A stretch of DNA of 64,000 bases from an uncultured Bacteroides sp. (GTDB lineage: Bacteria; Bacteroidota; Bacteroidia; Bacteroidales; Bacteroidaceae): assembly GCA_958453305.1 (NCBI GenBank), contig CAUDXH010000006.1, positions 26,369-90,368 of the forward strand, written 5' to 3'. How positions within the stretch are numbered: position 1 is the first letter of the stretch; every line of letters begins with the position of its first letter. The notes beneath the pieces are model-generated. The model saw only the letters and a program-made list of their open reading frames with translations, made no database searches and was not told the origin of the DNA. The position numbers and the translations under genes are program-made. Positions 1 through 10,239 of the stretch are shown piece after piece.

Positions 1-2670
1 CCGGTACGTCCGGGTAAATACCTTTTAAAGGTATCGTTCATCGGATATACTCCTTTTTTGAAAGAAGTAACGGTTACCCATGGCAAGCCACGCCTCAACG
101 TGGGAACCATTGAGTTGCAATCAGATGCCATCATGCTGGCTGAAGCGGTGGTAGTGGCTCAGGCTCCCGAAGTGACCGCATCTGAAGATACGCTGGTGTA
201 TAACAGTTCGGCCTATCGCGTGCCCGAAGGATCAGCACTGGAAGAGCTGGTAAAGAAACTGCCCGGAGCGGAAGTCGACGAGAACGGAAAAATCACCATC
301 AACGGGAAAGAAATCAAAAAAATCATGATTGACGGTAAAGAATTCTTTGCCGACGACCCGGATATGGCCATGAAAAACCTGCCGGTGAATATGATTGACA
401 AATTACGCGCCTATGATAAGAAATCAGACTTGGCACGCGTTACCGGTATTGATGACGGGGAAGAGGAAACCGTACTCGACTTAAGCGTGAAGCCTGAAAT
501 GAAAAAAGGATGGATTGCCAATGCCGACCTTGCCGGGGGAACGAAGGACCGCTACAGCGGAAAGGCTATGATTAACCGGCTCATTGGAGATAACCAGTTT
601 ACAGTTATCGGCTCAATGAATAATGTCAACGATATGGGATTTCCCGGAGGCGGAGGCGGATTCCGGAGAAGAAACCAAAATGGGCTGACCGCCAATAAGA
701 ACGGGGGGTTCAACTTCAGTACAACAAGTACAAAATTAGAAACGGGGGGTAGCGTGAACTACCGCTACAGCGATGCTGACATCATCAGCAAACAGGCTTC
801 TGAAACATTCGTTTCGTCTGCACAGAGTTCTTTTAAAAACGCACTTATCCGAAACGACAACCGCAGCATCAAGCTCACCGCCGATTTCCGTATCGAATGG
901 AAACCGGATACCATGTCTACGCTGATTTTCCGTCCGCGCATCTCGTATGACGACACAGATAATGCAACCAACTCTGCTTCGGCAACCTTCAACCAAGACC
1001 CTCTGCTTCCTACAGACGAAATCATTTCAGCTGTACAGGATGCTGAAGGCGGACTTGTTGATTTAGTAGGGAAGGATGCGGTTATCAATACCATTCTGCG
1101 AAACAGCCTCAGCCGGGCGGACAACTTTAATGTAGGAGGCTCGCTGATGTTTAACCGGCGTCTGGCTAAACCGGGAAGAAACATCACCTTCCGGGGAACC
1201 TATAACTATACGAACAATAGCAGTGAACAGTTTTCTACTTCAAACAGTGTGTTTTACGGAAACGACAGTACGGATGTACTGAACCGGTATATCACGACAC
1301 CCACCTTGAACAACAACTTCAGCACACGCGTTTCATACACGGAACCGATTTTTAAAGGAGGATTTCTGCAACTCAGCTATAACTTCCAGTATAAATACTC
1401 TACAACGGATAACTCTACGTATACCATGCCCGATGAATGGCAGATAGCCGACGGCTATCAAGGAAACGGAGTTCTGGACCCGGAAAATAGCAAAAGCGCA
1501 CATTACACCTATTATAATCATGAAATGGAACTCGCCTTACGGTGGATTCGCAACAAGATGAGCCTGAACGTGGGTATGTCTTTCCAACCGCAGAAAACCA
1601 AACTCTCGTATAAGAAAGGAGACCTTGACACGATTACGATCCGCAATGTGTTCAACTTTACTCCTACCCTCGATTTCCGGTATAAATTTAACAAAACAAG
1701 CCAACTGCGGGTAAATTACCGGGGAAGGAGTTTGCAGCCGGGCATGACCGACCTCTTGCCTATCGAAGATTCATCCGACCCGCTGAACATCCGTCAGGGA
1801 AATCCGGGATTGAAACCGGCATTCACCAACTCGTTCTGGACATTCTTCAATACGTTCAATACCGAGACCCAGCGCGGCATGGTGGCTCACTTCTCGTTTA
1901 ACAACACGATGAACAGCATCAGCAGCCGCCGCACCTATAATGAAAGTACCGGTGGATATATTACCCGCCCTGAAAATATTAACGGCAACTGGAATCTGAG
2001 CGGAATGTTCGGAACAAATACGGCTTTACGCAACAAGAAATTTACCATCAACACCTTCACAAACGGAGGCTATAATAATATGGTGAGCTATATCAGCGAT
2101 AAAAAGAACACCACCGACAGCGACAAGAACAAAACACGTCAGCTTCGCCTGGGCGAACGCTTGCGCGGAACCTATCGTACAGACTGGTGGGAGGTTTCTC
2201 TAAACGGTTCACTGAATTACACCCACTCGCGGAACAATTACCAAGAGCGGAACAATATGGATACGTATGACTTTACCTACGGAGCAAGTACCAATATCCG
2301 CTTGCCATGGGATATGTCAATCGCTACCGATATCTCCCAAAATTCCCGACGCGGATATGCCGATGCCAGCATGAACCGCGACGAGCTAATCTGGAATGCT
2401 CAGATTTCACAGGACTTCCTGAAAGGAAATGCCGCTACCGTCAGTGTCCAGTTCTACGATATTCTGCAAAACCAAAGCAATATCAGCCGAACCATCAGCG
2501 CCGCCATGCGGAGCGATACAGAATATAATGCCATCTACAGCTTCTGTATGGTACACTTTATCTATCGGCTCAACTTATTCGGAGGCAAAGGAAACCGCCC
2601 GCCCATGGATGGTCCGGGCTTCGGAGGCCCGGGCTTTCGACAGGGACATCGCCCGCCTCACCGTTTCTGA
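1..2670 (+). CDS. Outer-membrane beta-barrel protein, TonB-dependent receptor-like (5' end missing)
   Basis: The reading frame is open from base 1, so the true start lies upstream; the first in-window start-like codon (TTG at 58) is internal. The visible N-terminus is the end of a carboxypeptidase regulatory-like domain (VSFIGYTPF). It is followed by a plug-like region (ALEELVKKLPGAEVDENG, then KIMIDGKEFF) and a long barrel rich in aromatic and Asn residues. This is the usual layout of the Bacteroidota outer-membrane beta-barrel family related to TonB-dependent receptors. The C-terminus is a Gly/Pro/Arg-rich tail (GGKGNRPPMDGPGFGGPG onwards) instead of a typical terminal beta-signal ending in Phe after a strand, although the last residue is Phe. 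A terminator hairpin follows at 2779-2813. The substrate cannot be told from sequence, and no SusD partner is visible in the window. Confidence 0.85.
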   Translation, partial: PVRPGKYLLKVSFIGYTPFLKEVTVTHGKPRLNVGTIELQSDAIMLAEAVVVAQAPEVTASEDTLVYNSSAYRVPEGSALEELVKKLPGAEVDENGKITINGKEIKKIMIDGKEFFADDPDMAMKNLPVNMIDKLRAYDKKSDLARVTGIDDGEEETVLDLSVKPEMKKGWIANADLAGGTKDRYSGKAMINRLIGDNQFTVIGSMNNVNDMGFPGGGGGFRRRNQNGLTANKNGGFNFSTTSTKLETGGSVNYRYSDADIISKQASETFVSSAQSSFKNALIRNDNRSIKLTADFRIEWKPDTMSTLIFRPRISYDDTDNATNSASATFNQDPLLPTDEIISAVQDAEGGLVDLVGKDAVINTILRNSLSRADNFNVGGSLMFNRRLAKPGRNITFRGTYNYTNNSSEQFSTSNSVFYGNDSTDVLNRYITTPTLNNNFSTRVSYTEPIFKGGFLQLSYNFQYKYSTTDNSTYTMPDEWQIADGYQGNGVLDPENSKSAHYTYYNHEMELALRWIRNKMSLNVGMSFQPQKTKLSYKKGDLDTITIRNVFNFTPTLDFRYKFNKTSQLRVNYRGRSLQPGMTDLLPIEDSSDPLNIRQGNPGLKPAFTNSFWTFFNTFNTETQRGMVAHFSFNNTMNSISSRRTYNESTGGYITRPENINGNWNLSGMFGTNTALRNKKFTINTFTNGGYNNMVSYISDKKNTTDSDKNKTRQLRLGERLRGTYRTDWWEVSLNGSLNYTHSRNNYQERNNMDTYDFTYGASTNIRLPWDMSIATDISQNSRRGYADASMNRDELIWNAQISQDFLKGNAATVSVQFYDILQNQSNISRTISAAMRSDTEYNAIYSFCMVHFIYRLNLFGGKGNRPPMDGPGFGGPGFRQGHRPPHRF

Positions 2671-2778
2671 TCACTTACCTGCCGGAAGATACAAGCCAAC
2701 AAGCTTCACCGGCCAAAACTTCATCAGCAGACAAGTGGAAAGTGCACAGAATGTGCAGAGTTTCATTTTAACATCATC

Positions 2779-2814
2779 AGCCGGCATGAACCACCCCTTC
2801 ATGCCGGCTTTTTC
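2779..2814 (+). terminator. Intrinsic terminator after the outer-membrane protein
   Basis: Perfect 12-bp stem AGCCGGCATGAA / TTCATGCCGGCT (2779-2790 and 2798-2809) with a 7-base loop and a T-run. It lies about 110 bp after the stop codon at 2670; the rest of the gap to guaB holds only the guaB promoter region. Confidence 0.9.
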
Positions 2815-2929
2815 AATCTTTCCCTACCCCGATTCAGCCACGGCAACCAAGAAGGAATACAAGTCCCTGCCATGACAAGATTCGCTGAAAAAATATGTTA
2901 ACCATGCACTGAGTTTTGAATAAAATGCG

Positions 2930-2937
2930 TATATTTG
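2930..2937 (+). promoter_or_regulatory. guaB promoter -7 box
   Basis: TATATTTG matches the Bacteroides -7 consensus TAnnTTTG, 33 bp before the guaB ATG. A TTTTG is present upstream (2914-2918) but only 11 bp away, so the -33 element is not canonical. No purine riboswitch is visible in the short leader. Confidence 0.7.
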
Positions 2938-2954
2938 CACGCAATAAAATCTAA

Positions 2955-4445
<1,491 letters not shown>

Positions 4446-4469
4446 GTGAAAAGTTTCATTTAACTATAC

Positions 4470-4574
4470 ATGGAAACAGGAGGAACTCCTGCTGCTTCCA
4501 TCTGTCACAGAGACACAGAAACACAGAGCCTCATCGGTAAAAACCAGCTCGGTGCTTATGTGTCTCTGCCTTTT
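4470..4574 (+). terminator. Tandem hairpins ending the guaB transcript
   Basis: Two hairpins lie in the 186-bp gap to the next gene. The first, 4470-4500, has TGGAA/TTCCA outside CAGGAG-gaa-CTCCTG. The second has CAGAGACACA (4508-4517) pairing with TGTGTCTCTG (4559-4568) and is followed by CCTTTTT, so it is the likely intrinsic terminator. Confidence 0.75.
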
Positions 4575-4631
4575 TCAATAACATCTTACAGCAAGTCGGT
4601 CCGAAAAGATTGATTTCATTCTTCAGTCATC

Positions 4632-5990
4632 ATGAAAACAAGATTCCGGTTGTTCTCCCTCTATCTATCACTGGCAGCCTGTTTATCTCTCCATGCAGAG
4701 ACAAACAAGACCTTACTGCGCATTGACGGAAATGCTATTTCTGTTGATGAATTTACCTATTATTTCCAACGCTCGGCACAAAAACAAGGACAGACTCCGG
4801 AACAGTACTTTCCCTGCTTCCTTGACTTTAAGCTAAAAGTGGCCGAAGCTAAACGGATGAAACTGGATACCCTACCCGACTTTCAAAACCAATATAGGAT
4901 TTTACAAGCCGCCTTACTCAAGTCCTTACTGACCGATGAAGTGCGGAAAAACGAACTGTGTCATTCACTTTATACCCAACAAGCCTCACGGCTTTCCCTT
5001 CAAGACTGGGTCAAGGTAGAAATTATCACCCTCCGTCTTCCACAGCACGCTACAGCAGCTGAAGAGAAAAGAACCCGGCAAACAGCCGACTCTATCTATG
5101 CTGCCCTCAACCGAGGAGCTTCTTTTTCAGAATTAACCCGAGTCTATTCGGCAAAAGCCAACCAAGCCCCCATCTGGCAACCCAAGTCACGCCTGCTCGA
5201 TGAAATAGCCCAACAACTATCCCACTTGTCCGTGGATAGCTATTCACAGCCCTTCTATTCTCCATTAGGCATTCACATTGTCAAACTCAATGGACAGAAA
5301 AGCTCATTAAACGTCGAAGAGTACCTCCCATGGCTGTCGCATTACATCATGCAACACAAGTTTGATACACTCTTAAAGCAGCCACTCTATAAACAATGGT
5401 TAGCAGGAACACTTGATACACATACCCTTCCCTTCCGTGAACTTTATGAAGGTCTGCTTGCCACCTATCATGATGTCTGCTTCCCGGAAACCGAGCCCAC
5501 CTTACCCAGCAATAAAGAATTAGAAAACTACTTCAAAAAACATAAAGCCAACTACCAGTGGGAACTTCCCCACTTCCGGGGAGCCGTCATACACTGCAAA
5601 GACAAGAAAGCCGCCTCAAAAATAAAGAAATACCTTAAAAAACTGCCGGAAGAAAGCTGGAAAGCCCGACTTGCCGAATTAAGCAAGACCCATCCGGAAC
5701 TTCAGGCTCAAATAGAAACCGGACTCTTCCAGATAGGAAGCAACAGCTACGTTGACAAGCTGGCTTTCAAATGTGGAACCCTCCATGCTCATCCGGAATT
5801 ACCTCACACGTTTATAATAGGAAAACGCTTGAAGAAAGGACCCGAAAAATATACGGATGTACGCGAATCGGTTGAAAAAGACTATTTGAAACAGGCTAAA
5901 GCAGCAAAAAACGTCCACTTAAGGCAACAATTTAACGTAGAAATCAATCAATACGTTTTAAAAACCGTTAATTGTAGCGGAAATAATTAA
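4632..5990 (+). CDS. Periplasmic peptidylprolyl isomerase (parvulin/PpiC type)
   Basis: A 452-aa exported protein with a signal peptide (FSLYLSLAACLSLHAET). A SurA-like N-terminal region with LRIDGNAISVDEFTYYFQRSA is followed by one parvulin-like domain at about residues 128-230, including FSELTRVYSAKA and PFYSPLGIHIVKLNG. A second Lys-rich region around 280-430 has the outline of another, degenerate rotamase or chaperone segment. It is first of three consecutive parvulin-family genes and precedes the surA homologue, so a role in outer-membrane protein folding is inferred. The catalytic activity of this divergent copy is uncertain and it could act mainly as a chaperone. Confidence 0.85.
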   Translation: MKTRFRLFSLYLSLAACLSLHAETNKTLLRIDGNAISVDEFTYYFQRSAQKQGQTPEQYFPCFLDFKLKVAEAKRMKLDTLPDFQNQYRILQAALLKSLLTDEVRKNELCHSLYTQQASRLSLQDWVKVEIITLRLPQHATAAEEKRTRQTADSIYAALNRGASFSELTRVYSAKANQAPIWQPKSRLLDEIAQQLSHLSVDSYSQPFYSPLGIHIVKLNGQKSSLNVEEYLPWLSHYIMQHKFDTLLKQPLYKQWLAGTLDTHTLPFRELYEGLLATYHDVCFPETEPTLPSNKELENYFKKHKANYQWELPHFRGAVIHCKDKKAASKIKKYLKKLPEESWKARLAELSKTHPELQAQIETGLFQIGSNSYVDKLAFKCGTLHAHPELPHTFIIGKRLKKGPEKYTDVRESVEKDYLKQAKAAKNVHLRQQFNVEINQYVLKTVNCSGNN

Positions 5991-6025
5991 TTTAAACCGT
6001 ATCTTCGTTCACTAAAATATTGTTC

Positions 6026-6883
6026 ATGAAGCAAAAAAGAAGTTGGTATATACTTGGGGTTGCGCTACTCCTGCTCACCGGATGCAGCAAAACCATTGAC
6101 CACAAAGGTAAAACCCCTCTTGTGGAAGTAAATCACCGCTTTTTATATGAGGAAGATTTACGGACTGTACTTCCCGTTGGAATTACCGGAAAAGACAGCA
6201 CCCGGCTTGCCGACAATTATATACGCAACTGGATAGAAGACGAACTTCTTTGTCAGAAAGCAGAAGGCAATATCCCCGACAATGACAAAATAGAAAAACG
6301 GGTAGATGCTTTCCGCCGGGCATTGATTATGCATACCTATCAGGAAGAACTGATAAACCAAACCCTAAGCAATGCCATTTCGGATGCCGACATCGAACAA
6401 TACTATCAGCAAAATGCCGCATTGTTCCGTGCCGGGCAACCTTATATCCAAGGACTTTTCATGAAAGTTCCGCTTCATGCCCCCCAGCTGAACCAAGTGC
6501 GGAACTGGATAAAGAAATATACGCCCGACAACATTGACAAGCTGGAAAAATACAGCATCGGCAATGCTGTAAGCTATGACTATTTTTACGACCGATGGAA
6601 ACCCGTATCCGAGTTTTCGGCTAAAATACCGATGAAAGAAATCGATGCCAACCGGACCTACTTAAACCAGCACCGGGACGTGGAGGTCCGCGATACGGCT
6701 TTTCATTACTTCCTGCACGTAGAAAACTTCCTCCCGCAAGGAGAACAACTACCGCTGGAATATGCCAGAGATGAAATAAAAGAAATATTAACCAATCTGA
6801 AGCGAGCTGAATTTATCAACAAGATGAAACAAGATCTGTATGAGAAAGCTTCAGAAGATAATGATATAATTTATTATAAGTAA
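6026..6883 (+). CDS. SurA-like periplasmic lipoprotein (parvulin-family relative)
   Basis: The start is placed at ATG 6026 (MKQKRSWYILGVALLLLTGCS) and not at the TTG six bases upstream, because this gives a clean lipoprotein signal with lipobox LTGC. About 285 aa. The N-terminal half resembles the SurA/PrsA chaperone module: a substrate-binding helical region with ADNYIRNWIEDELLCQKAE and DADIEQYYQQNAALF. The C-terminal half shows no clear parvulin catalytic core, so it may be a chaperone without isomerase activity. It lies 35 bp after the first isomerase gene and 6 bp before surA. A membrane-anchored partner of the neighbouring SurA in envelope protein transport is inferred. Confidence 0.8.
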   Translation: MKQKRSWYILGVALLLLTGCSKTIDHKGKTPLVEVNHRFLYEEDLRTVLPVGITGKDSTRLADNYIRNWIEDELLCQKAEGNIPDNDKIEKRVDAFRRALIMHTYQEELINQTLSNAISDADIEQYYQQNAALFRAGQPYIQGLFMKVPLHAPQLNQVRNWIKKYTPDNIDKLEKYSIGNAVSYDYFYDRWKPVSEFSAKIPMKEIDANRTYLNQHRDVEVRDTAFHYFLHVENFLPQGEQLPLEYARDEIKEILTNLKRAEFINKMKQDLYEKASEDNDIIYYK

Positions 6884-6889
6884 ACTCAA

Positions 6890-8269
6890 ATGAATAAATT
6901 AAATGCAACAAGACTCTACGCTTGTTTATGCCTGTTAGTAATGGCTGTGACTACGTCTTATGCACAAGACAATGTCATCGATGAAGTGGTATGGGTAGTA
7001 GGTGATGAAGCTATCCTGAAGTCGGATGTGGAAAACGAACGTCTCAATGCCCAATATGAAGGACGACATTTTGACGGCGACCCTTATTGTGTCATTCCCG
7101 AAGAACTTGCCGTGCAGAAACTCTTTCTTCACCAAGCAGAAATAGACAGTGTGGAAGTTTCTGAGCAACAAGTCATCCAAGACGTAGAGCAGCGCATTGC
7201 CTGGCTGACCGAAGTTATCGGCTCGAAAGAACGCATGGAAGAGCAGTATAACAAAACCTCTACACAGATTCGTGAAACCATGCGCGAAAACGTACGCGAA
7301 GGGCTGATGGTACAGGAAATGCAGAAAAAGATTGTCGGCGACATCAAGCTCACTCCTTCTGAAGTGCGCAACTACTTCAACAATCTGTCGCAAGACAGTA
7401 TTCCGTTTATCCCCACACAGGTGGAAGTGCAAATCATTACCCGTGAGCCGAAGGTGAAAGAGGAAGAAATAGAACGCGTCAAGAAAGAACTGCGCGACTT
7501 TACCGAACGTATCAATAAAGGAGAAACCACTTTCTCTACTCTGGCACGTTTATATTCAGAAGACCCGGGTTCAGCCCGTATGGGAGGTGAATATGAAAAA
7601 TTTCAGGGACGAGGCGAGCTGACACCGGAGTTTGCCAATGTGGTTTTCAACCTGACCGATACCAAGAAAATCTCAAAAGTATTCCAGACCGAATACGGAT
7701 TCCACATTGCCCAGCTCATTGAAAAGCGCGGCGACCGAATCCGGTACCGCCATATCCTCATCAAGCCCAGAATCGACGAAGAAGAGTTTGATACCGAAAT
7801 TCACCGCCTTGACACACTTGCCAACGACATACGAAAAGGAAAGGTAACATTCGATGAAGCTGCCACTTGGGTTTCGCAAGATAAAAAGACCCGAAACAAC
7901 CACGGACTGCTTGCCAATCCACAGAGTACCACCTCACGCTTTGAAATGCAGCAGCTGGCAGGTATGGTTTCACAAGAACTTGCCAAGGTGGTTGAAAATA
8001 TGCAGATTGGAGAAATATCCAAACCGTTCCGTATGGTAATGGTAGAAGGCGGAAAAGAAGTTTGCGCCATCGTGAAGCTCAAAAACCGCATTGACGGTCA
8101 TAAAGCCACCATCTCTGAAGACTATCAGCGACTGAAAGAGATTGTAACCCAAAAGCGCAGCGAAGAAAAACTTCAGAAATGGATCTTGGAAAAACAGAAG
8201 AAAACATACGTACGCATCAATCCGAACTGGAGAAAATGTGAATTTAAATATCCGGGATGGATTAAATAA
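6890..8269 (+). CDS. surA: Periplasmic chaperone/peptidylprolyl isomerase SurA
   Basis: A 459-aa exported protein with a signal peptide ending at SYAQ and the SurA N-terminal signature DEVVWVVGDEAILKSDVENER. Two parvulin domains follow: the first (about 178-275) has YSEDPGSARMGGEYEKFQGR, ELTPEFANVVFNL and TEYGFHIAQL; the second (about 285-400) starts RYRHILIKP and is less conserved. In other bacteria SurA escorts unfolded outer-membrane proteins, including LptD, to the BAM complex. Here the gene is followed within 8 bp by an OstA-like gene, matching that functional link. It is the best conserved of the three chaperone genes in the operon. Confidence 0.95.
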   Translation: MNKLNATRLYACLCLLVMAVTTSYAQDNVIDEVVWVVGDEAILKSDVENERLNAQYEGRHFDGDPYCVIPEELAVQKLFLHQAEIDSVEVSEQQVIQDVEQRIAWLTEVIGSKERMEEQYNKTSTQIRETMRENVREGLMVQEMQKKIVGDIKLTPSEVRNYFNNLSQDSIPFIPTQVEVQIITREPKVKEEEIERVKKELRDFTERINKGETTFSTLARLYSEDPGSARMGGEYEKFQGRGELTPEFANVVFNLTDTKKISKVFQTEYGFHIAQLIEKRGDRIRYRHILIKPRIDEEEFDTEIHRLDTLANDIRKGKVTFDEAATWVSQDKKTRNNHGLLANPQSTTSRFEMQQLAGMVSQELAKVVENMQIGEISKPFRMVMVEGGKEVCAIVKLKNRIDGHKATISEDYQRLKEIVTQKRSEEKLQKWILEKQKKTYVRINPNWRKCEFKYPGWIK

Positions 8270-8276
8270 ACAACAT

Positions 8277-9938
8277 ATGTCTGAAAAGAAAAAACAACAT
8301 ATCTCTTTGAGCGGGCATAGGGTATTCATACTAAGTATCCTATGCCTGTTCGGCTTTTGCCTGCTCGCTCAGACTCCCGAAAAGAAACGGGAACAGCCCA
8401 AGCAGAAAAGCAAAGTCTTCTTGCTGCACTCCGACCTGCTCCGTAAAGACTCCAGACACCCCGACGCACAAGTGGTGGTGGGAAATGTGGTATTCCGCCA
8501 TGACAGCATCTATATGTATTGCGACAGCGCTTACTATTATGACCAAATCAGTTCTTTCGAAGCTTTCAGCAACGTCAAGATGGTGCAGGGAGATACCTTG
8601 TTTCTCTATGGCGACCACTTGTATTACGACGGAATGACCCAGATAGCCGAAATGCGCAAGAACGTGCGCATGGAGAACCGCACCACAACGCTGCTCACCG
8701 ACAGCCTGAACTATGACCGCGTATATAATCTGGGGTATTTCTTCGACGGAGGTACACTGATGGACGAACAAAACGTACTGACTTCTGAATGGGGAGAATA
8801 TAACCCTTCTACCAAACAGTCGGTATTCAATTATAATGTAAAGCTGGTCAACCCGCAGTTTACCCTTACTTCCGATACGCTGAGATATAATACAGCCAGC
8901 AAAGTGGCAGACATTGTGGGACCGTCGGATATTGTTAGCGATGCCAATCATATCTATTCGGAACGGGGAGTATATAATACGGCTACCGGAAAGGCCGACC
9001 TATATAACCGCTCGGTGCTGACCAACGAAGGGAAACAGCTCACAGGTGACACGCTGTTTTACGACCGCAATACCGGAGTAGGAGAAGCCTTTCATAACAT
9101 GGTGATGAAAGACACCATCAACAAGAATATGATGACCGGCGACTACGGATTTTATAACGAAAACACCAAATATGCGTTTGCTACAAAAAAAGCCATGGCC
9201 ATCGACTATTCGCAAGGAGACAGCCTGTTCCTGCATGCCGACACACTCATGCTGAAAACCCTGCATCTGAATACCGACTCCATGTACCGCGAGATGCGCG
9301 CTTTCCACAAAGTCCGTTTCTACCGGAGCGACCTGCAGGGAGTGGCCGATTCGCTGGTCTTCTCCAGTGCCGACAGCTGCCTCACCCTGTATAAAGACCC
9401 TATCTTATGGAACAAACAACAGCAGCTGGTGGGCGAAGAGGTCAAGATTTACATGAACGACAGCACCGTCGACTGGGCGCATATCATCAATCAGGCCTTA
9501 TCGGTAGAACAGATTGATTCAGTAACCTATAATCAGGTTACCGGAAAAGAGATGAAAGCCTATTTCCGCAACGGACAGATGCATAAAACAGAAGTCATCG
9601 GTTCGGTACGCTTGGTTTATTACCCGATGGACTCAGACAGTACCCTCATCGGCATGAACGTATCCGAAACCAGCCAGCTCGACATCTACCTGAAAGACCA
9701 GAAACTGGAACGCATGGTCATGAGTCCGAAATCGAACGGAACACTTTACCCGATGAGCAAAATACCCGAAGGAGCAGACCGGCTGCAAAACTTCGTATGG
9801 TTTGACTATATACGTCCGCTGAACAAGGAAGATATTTTCAACTGGCGAAGCAAAAAAGTGGAAGACCAGCTGAAGAAAAGCACCCGCCCGCCGGTGGAAC
9901 TGCCCAACCAACATTTGTTTGAACATAAAAAGAAATAG
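8277..9938 (+). CDS. OstA-like (LptA/LptD-related) envelope protein
   Basis: The start at ATG 8277, 8 bp after the surA stop, is preferred over an upstream in-frame start within surA, because it yields a signal segment (HRVFILSILCLFGFCLLAQ). The 553-aa mature region contains repeated beta-jellyroll-type units typical of OstA/LptA domains: VVGNVVFRHDSIYMYCDSAYYY, MVQGDTLFLYGDHLYYDG and LTSDTLRYNTASKVADIVG. The family binds or carries lipid A/LPS to the outer membrane. Placement with surA supports a role in LPS or outer-membrane assembly. It is longer than LptA and lacks an obvious LptD barrel, so its exact role is inferred. Confidence 0.88.
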   Translation: MSEKKKQHISLSGHRVFILSILCLFGFCLLAQTPEKKREQPKQKSKVFLLHSDLLRKDSRHPDAQVVVGNVVFRHDSIYMYCDSAYYYDQISSFEAFSNVKMVQGDTLFLYGDHLYYDGMTQIAEMRKNVRMENRTTTLLTDSLNYDRVYNLGYFFDGGTLMDEQNVLTSEWGEYNPSTKQSVFNYNVKLVNPQFTLTSDTLRYNTASKVADIVGPSDIVSDANHIYSERGVYNTATGKADLYNRSVLTNEGKQLTGDTLFYDRNTGVGEAFHNMVMKDTINKNMMTGDYGFYNENTKYAFATKKAMAIDYSQGDSLFLHADTLMLKTLHLNTDSMYREMRAFHKVRFYRSDLQGVADSLVFSSADSCLTLYKDPILWNKQQQLVGEEVKIYMNDSTVDWAHIINQALSVEQIDSVTYNQVTGKEMKAYFRNGQMHKTEVIGSVRLVYYPMDSDSTLIGMNVSETSQLDIYLKDQKLERMVMSPKSNGTLYPMSKIPEGADRLQNFVWFDYIRPLNKEDIFNWRSKKVEDQLKKSTRPPVELPNQHLFEHKKK

Positions 9939-9942
9939 CTTT

Positions 9943-10239
9943 ATGGGAATGTTTTCAATGAGAAAGCCACGTAGCTATCACCATGAATATATTTACGTGG
10001 ACGAACGTAAGGAAAAACTGCAAAAGATAGAAGAGAGTGCCAAGCGCGACTTAGGTATGCTTCCTCCCAAAGAATTTTCACCGGAAGATATACGGGGAAA
10101 GTTCGTTGAGGGAACCACATATCTCAAACGGCGCAAGGAAAGCGGACGTAAACCACTTTCTTATGCCACTATGTTTATAGCTATCCTTGTATTACTTTAT
10201 ATCTTACATTATCTTATCACCGGAGAATTTACACTATGA
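9943..10239 (+). CDS. Small conserved single-pass membrane protein
   Basis: A 98-aa protein when started at ATG 9943, 4 bp after the OstA-like stop. A start at 9949 is also possible, and the upstream TTG would overlap the previous gene. The body is charged ([23 protein letters not shown]) and ends in one hydrophobic helix ([15 protein letters not shown]) followed by a short polar tail, suggesting a C-terminally anchored inner-membrane protein. I recognise no named domain. Its stop codon overlaps the mutL start (ATGA at 10236-10239), so it is translationally coupled. Position between OstA and MutL is all the functional context available. Confidence 0.85.
   Translation: MGMFSMRKPRSYHHEYIYVDERKEKLQKIEESAKRDLGMLPPKEFSPEDIRGKFVEGTTYLKRRKESGRKPLSYATMFIAILVLLYILHYLITGEFTL

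Noticed and set aside
2429..2875. 148-codon frame overlapping the end of the first gene
   Set aside because: It overlaps the barrel protein in another frame and runs through the terminator hairpin at 2779-2809.
8340..8951. 203-codon minus-strand frame opposite the OstA-like gene
   Set aside because: It is a shadow of the OstA repeats with no start context or domain.
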